Source of the DNA: Kribbella albertanoniae
GTDB taxonomy: Bacteria > Actinomycetota > Actinomycetes > Propionibacteriales > Kribbellaceae
Reading direction: 5' to 3'
NCBI RefSeq assembly: GCF_004348455.1
Contig: NZ_SMKA01000065.1
Location: 1 to 33,896, forward strand
Length of the DNA: 33,896 nucleotides
Shown: one piece after another, positions 15,011 to 21,377 of the stretch
How positions within the stretch are numbered: position 1 is the first letter of the stretch
Layout of the letters: each line of letters opens with the position of its first letter
Made by a program: the position numbers and the translations under genes
The notes under the pieces: generated by a model
Database searches by the model: none
The model's input: only the letters and a program-made list of their open reading frames with translations
What the model was told of the DNA's origin: nothing

Positions 15011-16336
15011 GTGTCGGACCTCCCCCGCAAAGCGCTGAGCCGGACCGCGAAACTCGCCAGCCTGCCGCTGGGCGCCGCGGGCCGGGCCACGGTCGGGCTG
15101 GGCAAGCGGATCGGCGGTGCGCCGGCCGAGGCCGTGCTCGCCGAGTTCCAGCGCCGGACCGCCGAGCAACTGTTCTCCGTCCTGGGTGAGCTCAAGGGCG
15201 GCGCGATGAAGTTCGGGCAGATGCTGAGCCTGATGGAAGCGGCCATGCCCGAGGAGCTCGCGGCGCCGTACCGGGCCACGCTGACCAAGCTGCAGGACTC
15301 CGCACCACCGATGCCGATGTCGACCGTCGACACGATCCTGTCCCGGGAGCTCGGCAAGCGCTGGCGCGACCGGTTCTCCGAGTTCAACGACAAGCCGGCT
15401 GCCGCCGCGTCGATCGGCCAGGTGCACCGCGGCACGCTGAAGGACGGCCGTGAGGTCGCGGTCAAACTGCAGTATCCGGGTGCCGCCGAGGCGCTGCGTG
15501 CCGACCTCAAGCAGCTCGGCCGGTTCGCCCGCTCGTTCGGGGCACTGGTCCCCGGCATGGATATGAAGCCGCTCGTCGCGGAGCTGCAGGAGCGGATCGG
15601 CGAGGAGCTCGACTACGACCGCGAGTCCCAGGCCCAGCAGCAGTACGCCGACGCCTTCAAGGACCACGACGAGTTCGTCGTACCGCGGGTCATCAAGCAC
15701 TCCCCGACCGTCATCGTGTCGGAGTGGATCGAGGGCAAGCCGCTCTCGTCGTTCATCGCCAACGGCACCAAGAAGCAGCGCAACGAGATCGGGCTGAAGT
15801 ACGCGCGGTTCCTCTTCAGCGGACCCAAGTACGCCGGCCTGCTGCACTCGGACCCGCATCCCGGCAACTACCGGGTGATGGCCGACGGGCGGCTCGGCGT
15901 GGTCGACTTCGGGCTGTGCGCACGGCTTCCCGAAGGCCTGCCCCCGGCGATCGGGCGGCTGCTGCGGCTCTCGCTCACCGGCGACGGGCCGGCGATCCAC
16001 GACGGGCTGGTGGCCGAGGGGTTCATCAAGCCGCGGATGGAGATCGATCCCGAGCAGCTGATGGACTACCTGGCGCCGTTCGCGGAGCCGGCCCGGGACA
16101 AGACCTTCCAGTTCAACCGGGCCTGGATGCGCGCGCAGGCGAACCGGACCAGCGACTTCCGCTCCCCCAACGCCACGCTGGCCTTCAAGCTCAACCTGCC
16201 GCCGTCCTACCTGCTGATCCATCGGGTCTGGATCGGCGGCATGGCCGTGCTGTCCCAGCTGGAGGCGGAGGCGCCGTTCCGGTCGGTGCTCGAGGAACTG
16301 CTCCCCGGCTTCGCCGACTCGGAAGCTCACCAGTAG
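15011..16336 (+). CDS. ABC1/AarF-family atypical kinase
   Basis: A 441-residue ABC1 (AarF/UbiB/COQ8) family protein. The family's KxGQ motif is in GGAMKFGQMLSLM (about 60-72). The A-rich loop that replaces the usual glycine loop is AAAASIGQVHRGTLKDGREVAVKLQYPG, and the ion-binding part is HSDPHPGNYRVM with VVDFGL (DFG). COQ8-like members support isoprenoid-quinone biosynthesis. The actinobacterial member next to whiB7 (Rv3197 in M. tuberculosis) has been reported as an ATPase linked to macrolide resistance. The GTG at 15011 has CAGAAT seven nt upstream and no Shine-Dalgarno, so a leaderless start is likely; a GTG at 14990 is an alternative. The 3' end overlaps the convergent zinc-ribbon gene by 10 bp. 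Confidence 0.88.
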   Translation: MSDLPRKALSRTAKLASLPLGAAGRATVGLGKRIGGAPAEAVLAEFQRRTAEQLFSVLGELKGGAMKFGQMLSLMEAAMPEELAAPYRATLTKLQDSAPPMPMSTVDTILSRELGKRWRDRFSEFNDKPAAAASIGQVHRGTLKDGREVAVKLQYPGAAEALRADLKQLGRFARSFGALVPGMDMKPLVAELQERIGEELDYDRESQAQQQYADAFKDHDEFVVPRVIKHSPTVIVSEWIEGKPLSSFIANGTKKQRNEIGLKYARFLFSGPKYAGLLHSDPHPGNYRVMADGRLGVVDFGLCARLPEGLPPAIGRLLRLSLTGDGPAIHDGLVAEGFIKPRMEIDPEQLMDYLAPFAEPARDKTFQFNRAWMRAQANRTSDFRSPNATLAFKLNLPPSYLLIHRVWIGGMAVLSQLEAEAPFRSVLEELLPGFADSEAHQ

Positions 16337-16494
16337 ACGGGGTCGAGCTTCCCCTCGATACCGCGGACGTTCTCGCGGGCGCAGACGTCGCAGTAGTGGA
16401 GTTTGCGGCCGTTCTCGACCGAGGTGGCCCAGGTCAGCGGTGCCACTTCGGACTCGGCCTGCCGGCCGCACAACGCACAGATCGCACTTGGCAT
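16327..16494 (-). CDS. Small CxxC-CxxC protein
   Basis: A 55-residue protein with paired CALC (near 7-10) and CDVC (near 35-38) motifs that should bind one zinc ion. It ends in a conserved-looking acidic/basic helix and a KLDPVYW tail. Similar short proteins are common in actinobacteria near the whiB7 region; no function is known to me. The ATG at 16494 is preferred because the cysteine motifs begin right after it; an upstream start at 16530 would overlap the divergent NUDIX start. It overlaps the ABC1 gene end by 10 bp and diverges from the NUDIX gene with 18 bp between starts. Confidence 0.75.
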   Translation of the reverse strand: MPSAICALCGRQAESEVAPLTWATSVENGRKLHYCDVCARENVRGIEGKLDPVYW

Positions 16495-16512
16495 GGCAGT
16501 AGTGTGCACCCC

Positions 16513-17040
16513 GTGCGCTGGCGGATCCACGAGGAACTAGAAGTCTTTGGCAATCCTTGGCTGAGCGTCCGGCGGCTGGACGTGGAGCAGCCCGACGGCC
16601 GCCGCGTCGACTACCACGCGGTCCGGCTGGCGGACGTCGCCGCCGCCGTGGTCACGGACGCTGAGGGCCGCGTGCTGCTGATGTGGCGGCACCGATTCCT
16701 CACCGACACGTGGGCCTGGGAACTGCCGATGGGCATCGTCGAGGCCGGCGAGGCCCCGATCGACGCGGCGGCCCGTGAGGTCGAGGAGGAGACCGGCTGG
16801 AGGCCCGGGCCGCTCGCCCACCTGATCCGTTCCCAGCCTGGCGCCGGGATCATGGATGCGATCCATCACGTCTTCCACGCGACCACGGCCACCCGGATCG
16901 GCGAGCCGACCGAGCAGAACGAGTCCGACCGGATCGAGTGGATCCCGCTGACCGACGTACCGGCGATGATCGCGAACGGCGAGATCGTCAGTGGCATCAC
17001 CCTGGTCGGCCTCCAGCAGGTTCTGCTGCAGCGCCGGTAG
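16513..17040 (+). CDS. NUDIX hydrolase (ADP-ribose pyrophosphatase-like)
   Basis: A 175-residue NUDIX hydrolase. The full Nudix box GX5EX7REUXEEXGU is GIVEAGEAPIDAAAREVEEETGW, close after ELPMG. The N-terminal half (EVFGNPWLSVRRLDVEQPDG, then VLLMWRHRFLTDTWAWELPMG) is like ADP-ribose pyrophosphatases, which cut nucleoside diphosphates linked to another group; the exact substrate is open. The GTG at 16513 is preceded by TAGTGT and seven nt, a leaderless arrangement; a GTG at 16504 is a weaker alternative. Its promoter lies against the start of the divergent small zinc protein. A 13-bp hairpin ends the gene 8 bp after the stop. Confidence 0.87.
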   Translation: MRWRIHEELEVFGNPWLSVRRLDVEQPDGRRVDYHAVRLADVAAAVVTDAEGRVLLMWRHRFLTDTWAWELPMGIVEAGEAPIDAAAREVEEETGWRPGPLAHLIRSQPGAGIMDAIHHVFHATTATRIGEPTEQNESDRIEWIPLTDVPAMIANGEIVSGITLVGLQQVLLQRR

Positions 17041-17047
17041 ACATGCC

Positions 17048-17080
17048 GAAGGGCGGCACCCCCCTGAGGTGTCGCCCTTC
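17048..17080. terminator. Hairpin terminator after the NUDIX gene
   Basis: GAAGGGCGGCACC (17048-17060) pairs with GGTGTCGCCCTTC (17068-17080) over 13 bp with one wobble and a 7-nt loop. It lies 8 bp after the NUDIX stop and about 85 bp after the convergent 61-residue gene, so it could serve both strands. Confidence 0.75.
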
Positions 17081-17165
17081 GATCGTTCAGCTGGTCAGCT
17101 GTCGTGCTGCCTGCCGAGCCGGTCCTCCTGGCGGACCGGCCGGGCCGGCTTCAGTTGTGTGTGTT

Positions 17166-17351
17166 TCAGACGAGGCGAGCGAGTGCGAGGCGCGCGCGTG
17201 CGCTGGCCCTCTCCGCTCGCCTGCTGGCCCGCTCGGCCTGCTTCTGCGCCCGCTCAATTCGGTGAGCCAGGTGGAAGCGCCGGTTCTGCTCCGCGTCGTT
17301 CAGTGTCGAACGTTGATGAGCACGGGCGAGATCTTCGTGAAGTAAATGCAT
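17166..17351 (-). CDS. Short Arg/Ala-rich helical protein downstream of whiB7
   Basis: A 61-residue protein starting MHLLHEDLARAHQRS, with a C-terminal half made of repeated QAERASRRAERASARARLA units that should form one long basic helix. I do not recognise a domain. Short proteins with a similar MHxLLHEEMAR-like beginning are familiar in actinobacteria without a function. The ATG at 17351 has AGGAG seven nt upstream; an earlier ATG at 17384 has none. It follows whiB7 by 63 bp on the same strand and may share its transcript, which would make it inducible by the same antibiotics. No terminator is obvious between them. Confidence 0.6.
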   Translation of the reverse strand: MHLLHEDLARAHQRSTLNDAEQNRRFHLAHRIERAQKQAERASRRAERASARARLALARLV

Positions 17352-17414
17352 TTCAAGGCTCCTGTGTGAAATCTGGTGCTTCATGGTCTGGTGTCTCGTT
17401 TCGGATCTGGGTCG

Positions 17415-17702
17415 TCAGGCGGCGGTCGTGGTGTCGCTCTTACGGGGGCGTCCACGGGGACGCTTGCGGGCAACCACCACGCCCTGGACGAACAACTGTC
17501 CGCCCCACACACCCCACGGCTCCGAGCGCTCGAGCGCTCCGGCCAGGCACTCGGCCTGGAGGGGGCAGGTGGAACACAGAGACTTCGCGTACTCGACGTC
17601 CGCCGGCGATTCGGCGAAGAAGAGTTCCGGTGCGTAGGACCGACAGGGCAGGTCCTGCGACGATGCAACCTCGTTGAAGATGTCGAGGAAGCTCACGCTC
17701 AT
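17415..17702 (-). CDS. whiB7: WhiB7 antibiotic-response transcription factor
   Basis: A 95-residue WhiB-like protein. Cysteines C20, C43, C46 and C52 should hold the [4Fe-4S] cluster. EPWGVWGG (61-68) is the WhiB turn that contacts SigA region 4. RGRPRK (83-88) is the AT-hook that marks WhiB7 (WblC in Streptomyces) among WhiB paralogues. WhiB7 activates efflux, ribosome-protection and redox genes when translation is inhibited, binding AT-rich DNA just upstream of -35. GGAGG precedes the ATG at 17702. The leader carries an autoregulatory-type promoter, an upstream ORF and an attenuator (see those entries). The neighbours uvrD2, mycoredoxin, nudC and the ABC1 kinase match the mycobacterial locus, which strengthens the call. 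Confidence 0.93.
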   Translation of the reverse strand: MSVSFLDIFNEVASSQDLPCRSYAPELFFAESPADVEYAKSLCSTCPLQAECLAGALERSEPWGVWGGQLFVQGVVVARKRPRGRPRKSDTTTAA

Positions 17703-17805
17703 TCCGGTCACCTCCCAGTGACTTTCGGTGCTGCTGGTCTTTTGTCGTCGGAGACGGTCCGCGGTTGCTGACCGCCAAACTTGGTTCTTCAATGACGCTC
17801 CTGGA

Positions 17806-17846
17806 CAAACAAAAGGGCCGCGGGACCCTTTGTGGGTTCCGCGGCC
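17806..17846 (-). terminator. whiB7 leader attenuator
   Basis: On the minus strand, GGCCGCGGAACCC and GGGTCCCGCGGCC (17834-17846 with 17816-17828) form a 13-bp stem around a 5-nt loop, followed by CUUUUGUUUG (17815-17806). This is a textbook intrinsic terminator, rare in this GC-rich window, and it lies between the upstream ORF and whiB7. In the established WhiB7 model, such a hairpin stops transcription unless ribosome stalling on the upstream ORF changes the folding. Confidence 0.88.
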
Positions 17847-17857
17847 TGGAGGTGCCG

Positions 17858-17879
17858 GGTCTGACTCGTCTGTCAGACC
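17858..17879 (-). promoter_or_regulatory. Hairpin over the upstream-ORF stop codon
   Basis: GGTCTGAC (17858-17865) and GTCAGACC (17872-17879) form a perfect 8-bp stem with a 6-nt loop. The stop codon of the upstream ORF (17873-17875) is inside it. A ribosome completing the ORF would keep this hairpin open, while one stalled early would let it form, so it may work with the adjacent attenuator. Confidence 0.5.
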
Positions 17880-18064
17880 GGTGGACTCCATGCTCGAGAA
17901 CCCGATTCGCCGTACTTCACATCGCCGACAGCTCCGCCCTTGATCTGGGCCGGGCTGACAGCCATCAGCACAACGGAGGTGCCGTGCAGGCGCGCGGCGC
18001 CCGGGATCAGGGCGCACGGCAGCGCGGCAGCGTTGCTGAACGGCTTCTTGGTGATGTTCGACAT
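17873..18064 (-). CDS. whiB7 upstream regulatory ORF (uORF)
   Basis: A 63-codon ORF starting MSNITKKPFSNAAALP, with a strong AGGAGG site 9-10 nt before its ATG at 18064. It lies inside the whiB7 leader, downstream of the promoter and upstream of the attenuator hairpin. The peptide resembles no domain I know. By analogy with mycobacterial and streptomycete whiB7/wblC leaders, translation of this ORF probably senses ribosome inhibition: normal translation leads to termination, stalling to read-through into whiB7. Its length and good ribosome site favour a regulatory role over a chance ORF. Which codons stall is unknown. Confidence 0.75.
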   Translation of the reverse strand: MSNITKKPFSNAAALPCALIPGAARLHGTSVVLMAVSPAQIKGGAVGDVKYGESGSRAWSPPV

Positions 18065-18158
18065 TTCCCAGGCACCTCCTCTCGTTGTGGCGAAGCAAGC
18101 GTTGGCTCGATCGCTGTGGTGGTTTGAAGTTTTCGGCCAGACTTCGACCGCAGAAAGA

Positions 18159-18198
18159 ACAGTACGCTGTCGTCCTCGGAGCCCGCAAACTATTTAAT
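18159..18198 (-). promoter_or_regulatory. whiB7 promoter with AT-rich activator box
   Basis: Read on the minus strand: AT-rich ATTAAATA (18198-18191), two bases, -35 TTGCGG (18188-18183), an 18-bp spacer and -10 TACTGT (18164-18159). An AT tract placed directly upstream of -35 is the known WhiB7-dependent promoter pattern and implies autoactivation. Transcription would start near 18152, giving a leader of about 450 nt. Confidence 0.75.
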
Positions 18199-18775
18199 GG
18201 CATGTTCGGGAAGTTGGCCGGAAGTTGCCGCCACGGTGACCGGATCCGGTTGCCGCGACAGGTTCCCACCACGCTCCGGGGCGCCGAACGCACACTCCGA
18301 GATCGTTGCCTCTGTCACCTATATGCCTCGTCTGCCAGCAGCAGAACGGACGCACGAACCCAACCATGCGCCCCGGCGGCCCAGCGTGGCAACACAATTC
18401 CCCCAGATTGCACGAACAGGCAATCAGGTGCTGCCCACCCCGCGCTCGCCCGGTAGACCAGTACCCCCACCGTCCTACCCCAGCAACACCGCCGCCCCGC
18501 CTGACATCCCGGTACGACGTTTCCACGCGACACCGATTGGTCTGACCCCGCCGTACCGGAGACACCTTGTAACGGCCGGAGCCCTATGGCGCCAGGTCTC
18601 CCGCAGCAGCTCGCTGTCTCCTGCCACCAGTAGCGGCGCGGGCCCCTCCCGCCCGGAAAATGAGGGGATCTCCGCTCGAGTTGCTGGTTCTCCCCTCAAG
18701 ATTCGGGCGGAGAAGGGTCGACTTGAACGGATGTCCACTCAAATGGCCGAGGGCGCGGCGGCGAGCACGGGGTAC
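18199..18775. other. 577-bp gap between whiB7 promoter and uvrD2
   Basis: No convincing gene lies between the whiB7 promoter and the uvrD2 stop. Reading frames here lack ribosome sites and recognisable domains. The base composition is less GC-extreme than coding neighbours, with several AT-richer islands near 18311-18325 and 18536-18572. The only strong structure is the nested hairpin at 18649-18710. A short unannotated RNA cannot be excluded. Confidence 0.6.
18649..18710. terminator. Nested hairpin downstream of uvrD2
   Basis: An outer stem CCGCCCG (18649-18655) with CGGGCGG (18704-18710) encloses an inner stem GAGGGGA (18662-18668) with TCCCCTC (18691-18697), separated by symmetrical 6-nt internal strands and a 22-nt loop. 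It lies 66 bp past the uvrD2 stop and may end that transcript. The two-stem shape with an internal loop is unusual for a terminator and could belong to a small RNA. Confidence 0.45.
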
Positions 18776-20887
18776 TTAGCGGGTGCAGATGACCAGGATC
18801 TGCTCGCCGTACTTGGTCAGTTTGGTGTGGCCGATCCCGGGGATCCGGCGCAGCTCCAGCTCGTCGGACGGGCGGGTCTCGGCGATCGCGGTCAGCGTGG
18901 CGTCGGTGAGGATGACGAACGCCGGCATCTTCTCGGACTCGGCCTGCTCGGTCCGCCAGGCGAGGAGTGCGTCGTACAGCTTCTGGTCGATGTTCGACGG
19001 GCAGTCCTCGCAGCGGCCGAGCTTGCGGGCGCCCGGATCGAGCAGACCGCGGCCGCAGACCCGGCACTTCGGGATCGGGCGGCCGGACCGCGCCACCCGC
19101 TCGGCCCGGTCGGTCGTCGGCTCCCACACCGGTTGCTGCCGGGTCGTCCGCACGCCGATCGGATCCAGGAACCGGGTCGGACCACGGGTCCCCCGGCCGC
19201 CGGGTGACCGAGAGGTCGACCAGCTGACGAACAACTGCTGTTTGGCCCGCGTCACCCCGACGTAGAACAGGCGGCGCTCCTCCTCCACCTGCCCGGGTGT
19301 CTGGGCGTAGCTGATCGGCAGGATGCCCTCGTGGGCGCCGACGATGAAGACGCATTCCCACTCCAGCCCCTTGGCTGCGTGCAGAGTCGCCAGCGTGACG
19401 CCCTCGGCGACCGGCGCGTGCTGGATCGACGCCCGCCGGTCCAGCTCCACCATCAGGTCGGTCAGCCCGGCCTCCGGATTCGCCGCAGCGAAGTCGGACG
19501 TCATCGTGACCAGTGCGCTCAACGACTCCCAGCGATCCCGGACCGCGCCGACACCGCTCGGAGCCTCGGCAGTCCACCCTGCTCCACCCAGGACGCCGGT
19601 CACCGTCTCGACCAGGTCGTCCGACAGGTCACCGGCCTTGGCCTGGCCACGCAGGAGCACCGCCGCCTTGCGGATCTCGGGGCGCTCGAAGAACCGCTCG
19701 GCTCCCTTCAGCACAGTCGGGATCTTCCGCTCGGCCAGCGCCTGCTCGAAGTTCTCCGACTGGGCGTTGGTCCGGAACAGTACGGCGATGTCCCGCAGCT
19801 GCACGCCCTCGTCCTTCAGCCGCGCCACCGCCCGGGCGACCGCATCCGCCTCGGCGACCTCGTCGGAGTACTCGCGGTAGACAGGCGCCGGCCCCGGCTC
19901 CCGCTGCGACCGCAGCGTCACCCGCCCGGGCAGCCCGGCCGGACCGGCCGCATCGAGGATCTTGTTCGCCACGTCGACGATCTGCGGCGTGGATCGGTAG
20001 TCCCGAACCAGCTTGATCAGTGTCGCGTTCGGATGCCGGGAGGCGAAGCGGACCAGATTCTCCGGCTCAGCACCGGCCCAGGAGTAAATGGTCTGGGCCG
20101 GGTCGCCGACCACGCAGACGTCCTCGCGGCCGCCGAGCCACAGGTCGAGCAGGCTCTGCTGCAGCGGGCTGACGTCCTGATACTCGTCGACGACGAAGGT
20201 CCGGTACTGCCGGCGGATCTCCGCTGCGACCCGCTCGTCCTCGGCGAGCAGCGCGACCGCGCAGAGCAGCACGTCCTCCAGGTCGATCCGCCCGCGCTCG
20301 AGCTTCACGTCCTCGTACGACGCGAAGATCTTCCCGATCGTGGCCGGGTCGAAGGCAGCCAGCGCCCGGCCGGACTTGGGCGCCAGCCGCGCGTAGTCGT
20401 CGGGCCGCACGTTGCTGACCTTGGCCCACTCGACCTCACCGGCCAGGTCGCGCAGGGCCGGGGTGTCGACCCGGATCCGGCAGCGCGAGGCGGCCTCGGT
20501 CAGCAGCGGGAACTTCCGGTCCACGATCGGGGGCAGCTCCCCGCCGTACACCTTCGGCCAGAACCAGCGCGCCTGCCGCAGCGCCGCGGAGTGGAACGTG
20601 CGAGCCTGCACACCCTCGACCCCGAGCTGCGCGAGCCGGCCGCGCATCTCCCCGGCCGCCCGCTGGGTGAAGGTCACCGCGAGCACCCGGACCGGGTCGA
20701 ACGTCCCGGTCCGCACCCCGTACGCGATGCGGTGGGTGATCGCGCGCGTCTTCCCGGTCCCGGCGCCGGCCATCACCACGACCGACCCGTGCAGGGCGGC
20801 CGCGACCGCGCGCTGCTCCGGATCGAGCGCCGCGAGCAGGTCGTCGGGCGCACTCGATCGTGTGAAGTCACTCACGGACTGGGTCAT
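18776..20887 (-). CDS. uvrD2: UvrD2-type superfamily 1 DNA helicase with HRDC domain
   Basis: A 703-residue SF1A helicase. Walker A is VVMAGAGTGKTRAITHRIAYG (about 36-56). Motif II is FVVDEYQDVSP (about 230), motif III VVGDPAQTIYSWAGA, motif IV VRDYRSTPQIV, motif V VTLATLHAAKGLEWECVFIVG and motif VI RRLFYVGVTRAK. After the motor comes a tetracysteine motif (CRVCGRGLL..GRCEDC) and a C-terminal HRDC-like domain (YDALLAWRTEQAESEKMPAFVILTDATL, then RRIPGIGHTKL). This layout is that of mycobacterial UvrD2, a 3'-to-5' helicase that is essential there. The ATG at 20887 is divergent from the mycoredoxin gene by 100 bp. Its position beside whiB7 is conserved in mycobacteria and Streptomyces. Confidence 0.93.
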   Translation of the reverse strand: MTQSVSDFTRSSAPDDLLAALDPEQRAVAAALHGSVVVMAGAGTGKTRAITHRIAYGVRTGTFDPVRVLAVTFTQRAAGEMRGRLAQLGVEGVQARTFHSAALRQARWFWPKVYGGELPPIVDRKFPLLTEAASRCRIRVDTPALRDLAGEVEWAKVSNVRPDDYARLAPKSGRALAAFDPATIGKIFASYEDVKLERGRIDLEDVLLCAVALLAEDERVAAEIRRQYRTFVVDEYQDVSPLQQSLLDLWLGGREDVCVVGDPAQTIYSWAGAEPENLVRFASRHPNATLIKLVRDYRSTPQIVDVANKILDAAGPAGLPGRVTLRSQREPGPAPVYREYSDEVAEADAVARAVARLKDEGVQLRDIAVLFRTNAQSENFEQALAERKIPTVLKGAERFFERPEIRKAAVLLRGQAKAGDLSDDLVETVTGVLGGAGWTAEAPSGVGAVRDRWESLSALVTMTSDFAAANPEAGLTDLMVELDRRASIQHAPVAEGVTLATLHAAKGLEWECVFIVGAHEGILPISYAQTPGQVEEERRLFYVGVTRAKQQLFVSWSTSRSPGGRGTRGPTRFLDPIGVRTTRQQPVWEPTTDRAERVARSGRPIPKCRVCGRGLLDPGARKLGRCEDCPSNIDQKLYDALLAWRTEQAESEKMPAFVILTDATLTAIAETRPSDELELRRIPGIGHTKLTKYGEQILVICTR

Positions 20888-20914
20888 ACGGGAACAGCAC
20901 CGCCTACGGCGTGG

Positions 20915-20943
20915 TTGGGCTACGTCGAGAGCAACCCTAGACG
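20915..20943 (+). promoter_or_regulatory. Putative promoter of the mycoredoxin gene
   Basis: TTGGGC (20915-20920) and TAGACG (20938-20943) are 17 bp apart, 45 bp before the mycoredoxin ATG. The match to SigA consensus is partial. No GGAAT/GTT pair of the SigR/SigH redox type is clear in the 100-bp gap, although that control is known for mycoredoxins. Confidence 0.35.
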
Positions 20944-20987
20944 GGTCGCCGGACAGATTCCGCGCCCACTGCTGAAGGAGACCGTAG

Positions 20988-21227
20988 ATGGCGGCCGTGA
21001 CGATGTACTCGACCCCCTGGTGTGGCTACTGCCACCGCCTGAAGGGCCAGCTCAAGCGAGCCGGGATCGAGTTCAACGAGGTCGACATCGAGCAGGTCCC
21101 GGAGGCCGCGAAGCTCGTCGAGAAGGTCAACAACGGGAACCAGACCGTCCCGACCCTGGTCTTCGCCGACGGCACCGCCCTCACCAACCCGTCGGTCGCC
21201 CAGGTGGCGGAGAAGCTCATCGCCTGA
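20988..21227 (+). CDS. mrx1: Mycoredoxin (glutaredoxin-like)
   Basis: A 79-residue glutaredoxin-fold protein starting AVTMYSTPWCGYCHRLKGQL; CGYC at about 13-16 is the redox site. The cis-proline loop appears as NGNQTVPTLVFADG, followed by a NPSVAQVAEKL helix. Actinobacteria use mycothiol instead of glutathione, and this family (M. tuberculosis Rv3198A, mycoredoxin-1) reduces mycothiol mixed disulfides. GGAG lies 7 nt before the ATG. It is divergent from uvrD2, as in mycobacteria. A strong terminator follows. Confidence 0.9.
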   Translation: MAAVTMYSTPWCGYCHRLKGQLKRAGIEFNEVDIEQVPEAAKLVEKVNNGNQTVPTLVFADGTALTNPSVAQVAEKLIA

Positions 21228-21245
21228 TCCGACCTGGCCCGAAAC

Positions 21246-21302
21246 CGCGGCGTCTGCCCCTTGGGGTAGGCGCCGCGACGCATTTTCGGCCCCTGCGGGC
21301 CG
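21246..21302 (+). terminator. Terminator after the mycoredoxin gene
   Basis: CGCGGCGTCTGCCCC (21246-21260) pairs with GGGGTAGGCGCCGCG (21263-21277), about 15 bp with two wobbles; the run CATTTTC follows. A second small hairpin, CGGCCC (21287-21292) with GGGCCG (21297-21302), is adjacent. The tetra-U segment makes an intrinsic terminator likely. Confidence 0.75.
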
Positions 21303-21377
21303 GAAGGTACCCGAACCATGGACTTACGGTCATGGCCGTTTTACCTTCGAGGGAACTACGCCGCAGGGAGATCCGCC

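Noticed and set aside
18649..18710. ydaO-type c-di-AMP riboswitch on the minus strand
   Set aside because: A CCCGAATC string near GGGGA looked similar at first, but the rest of the consensus is missing and no target gene follows.
18475..18738. 87-codon minus-strand open frame downstream of uvrD2
   Set aside because: No ribosome site, no domain, and it covers the nested hairpin; treated as chance.
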